From assembly GCA_947374315.1 (NCBI GenBank), contig CANCBK010000102.1, positions 1 through 5,297 of the forward strand: 5,297 nucleotides of DNA, written 5' to 3'. The DNA is from Burkholderiaceae bacterium. GTDB lineage: Bacteria > Pseudomonadota > Gammaproteobacteria > Burkholderiales > Burkholderiaceae. A program made the position numbers and the translations under genes. Of this stretch, positions 4,649-5,297 are shown one piece after another; positions within the stretch are counted from its first letter, which is position 1, and every line of letters begins with the position of its first letter. The notes under the pieces are model-generated. The model did not search any database. It was not told the DNA's origin and saw nothing but the letters and a program-made list of their open reading frames with translations.

Positions 4649-4655
4649 AATTCGA
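4645..4655. promoter_or_regulatory. Inverted repeat TCGAA-A-TTCGA, possible operator
   Basis: TCGAA (4645-4649) and TTCGA (4651-4655) form a perfect inverted repeat with one central base. It overlaps the candidate AraC -35 element and lies 27 bp from the other palindrome (centre to centre), between two and three helical turns. Confidence 0.4.
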
Positions 4656-4728
4656 ATGAATGCCTTCCCAGTCCTATAGGAACGCCTTTGATAATTGGGT
4701 GGTATAAAAAATCGATGGTAAATGGAAT

Positions 4729-5007
4729 ATGAATTTGACTTTGATGACTTCGGGAGGATATTTTGCTAGAGACTATATTCTCAATGCCGCGGGCGAAAGT
4801 GTGTACTTGAGCGAAAGAGAGTTTCAGATTCTAGGGGTACTAAATACCACCGATCAAAGTAAAATTATTGCATCGAAATTCAATATTTCAATCAATACCC
4901 TCAATCAACATCTCCGGAGTATTTACGGAAAGCTTGGTACCCACTCAAGAATGGGCGCAGTCATCATCGCCAACAAGAACGGGCTCTACAGTAGCAAGTC
5001 CTTGTAA
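4729..5007 (+). CDS. Small LuxR/GerE-type DNA-binding protein, 92 aa
   Basis: The protein is little more than a LuxR-type helix-turn-helix. From residue 27 it reads LSEREFQILGVL, then SKIIASKFNISINTLNQHLR (44-63), SIYGKLGTHSRMGAVIIAN (64-82) and NGL, matching the family plan of LTxRExxVL, scanning helix, ISxxTVxxH recognition helix and the KLGxxxRxxA dimerisation helix. There is no receiver or autoinducer domain; the first 26 residues are a short cap. Such single-domain regulators act as DNA-binding dimers and may be controlled by abundance alone. The start is ATG 4729 because an in-frame stop lies at 4705. It overlaps a five-codon frame (ATG 4715, MVNGI) as ATGA. Divergent to the AraC gene, it converges on the alanine-rich gene 7 bp downstream. 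Confidence 0.85.
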   Translation: MNLTLMTSGGYFARDYILNAAGESVYLSEREFQILGVLNTTDQSKIIASKFNISINTLNQHLRSIYGKLGTHSRMGAVIIANKNGLYSSKSL

Positions 5008-5014
5008 AAGGGAT

Positions 5015-5297
5015 TTATTTACCTCTTTTGGAGGAAATGGCTGACTGGATAGCTGCATTAGACATCTTTTGCGCTTCTCTAGCAGCCGCAGTTGCGATTT
5101 TTGTTGCGGCCGCCGCTTGTGCCGCAGCTTGTATTGAAGATTCTTCAGCTTGCTCTGCAACTGCGGCCGCTGCAGCCGCAGAAGCAGCCGCCGCTGCTGC
5201 TGCCGCTTCTGATGCAGCCTCTGCTGCAGCAATGGCAGATTGCGCAGCCGCCTCCGCCGCTACAGCGATAAATTGTGAGGCTGCCTCTTGCGCTGCT
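5015..5297 (-). CDS. Alanine-rich low-complexity protein, C-terminal part (5' end outside window)
   Basis: The frame is open from the window edge to TAA at 5015-5017 (93 codons). About half of the residues are alanine, including a run of eight, mixed with E, Q, S and a few K/R, and almost no aromatics. The pattern (for example AAEAAAQSAIAAAEAASE) predicts one long Ala/Glu helix or coiled coil. The last 20 residues are more varied (KMSNAAIQSAISSKRGK) with a basic end. All four alanine codons are used, so selection appears to be on protein and not on a DNA repeat. I do not recognise a family; TolA-like, phasin-like or histone-like roles are all possible and unproven. The other strand is also open here but gives an implausible Cys-rich sequence without Lys or Arg. 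The stop lies 7 bp from the LuxR-type gene's stop. Confidence 0.7.
   Translation of the reverse strand, partial: AAQEAASQFIAVAAEAAAQSAIAAAEAASEAAAAAAAASAAAAAAVAEQAEESSIQAAAQAAAATKIATAAAREAQKMSNAAIQSAISSKRGK

Noticed and set aside
4945..5232. 95-aa Gln/Arg/Leu-rich frame on the minus strand
   Set aside because: It is the shifted reading of the alanine repeat. It overlaps the LuxR-type gene by 63 bp, whereas the alanine frame stops neatly 7 bp short of that gene.
5037..5297. Plus-strand Ala-rich frame from ATG 5037 with a GGAGG just before it
   Set aside because: The spacing of 2 nt is too short for good initiation, and the product has many cysteines with no Lys or Arg. The opposite strand gives a more natural protein.
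179..5297. Second copy of the tRNA-Ser 3' end as an island boundary
   Set aside because: I found no repeat of the tRNA 3' sequence by eye in this window; a boundary, if any, must lie outside.
1..5297. CRISPR array, insertion sequence or integrase
   Set aside because: There are no regularly spaced repeats, no terminal inverted repeats flanking a gene, and no transposase- or recombinase-like protein among the reading frames.

Overview
The window looks like a moderately AT-rich betaproteobacterium of the Burkholderiaceae, most likely Polynucleobacter or a close freshwater relative. The best evidence is the Rieske protein, whose mature part reads like the betaproteobacterial PetA family (PSERARAAG, GEMRTSEWRGKPVWVV, CPCHGSTFDLAGRV). 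Tight gene packing, TTG/ATG overlap starts and moderate GC agree with this. The genus is an inference from recalled family sequences, not from a search.

Layout. Positions 1-69 hold the last 22 codons of a gene that resembles an FAD-dependent L-2-hydroxyglutarate-type oxidoreductase. Its stop codon lies inside the -10 box of a complete tRNA-Ser(UGA) gene (89-178), which is closed by a strong intrinsic terminator (190-220). After that comes what looks like an accessory stretch: a 12-bp perfect tandem repeat (229-252), a hypothetical 68-aa protein on the minus strand, a mostly empty 220-bp spacer with a stem-loop, a possible 23-aa membrane peptide (766-837) and a two-helix membrane protein (903-1217). 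A minus-strand pair of small membrane proteins follows (1759 to 1326): a 59-aa zinc-ribbon protein with one membrane helix, and an 84-aa two-helix protein whose start overlaps the first gene's stop as TAATG. The 108 bp between the convergent ends at 1217 and 1326 contain only short palindromes and no convincing terminator.

The centre is a plus-strand, translationally coupled trio (1940-3599): a Rieske iron-sulfur protein (PetA type) without petB/petC next to it, a stand-alone HD-GYP phosphodiesterase-like protein that begins on TTG overlapping the Rieske stop, and a short secreted protein made of only the first half of a two-partner-secretion (filamentous-haemagglutinin N-terminal) domain. 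The overlaps TTGA and TGATG imply one transcript. This pairing of a respiratory iron-sulfur protein, a cyclic-di-GMP-type domain and a truncated adhesin export domain is the most unusual thing in the window.

The right part holds an AraC-family regulator on the minus strand (4580-3588), whose 3' end overlaps the haemagglutinin-like gene by 12 bp. It is divergent from a 92-aa LuxR-type DNA-binding protein (4729-5007). Two perfect palindromes sit in their shared promoter region. The window ends inside an alanine-rich (about half Ala) low-complexity protein on the minus strand (5297-5015), whose 5' end is outside. No CRISPR, transposase, integrase or rRNA was found.
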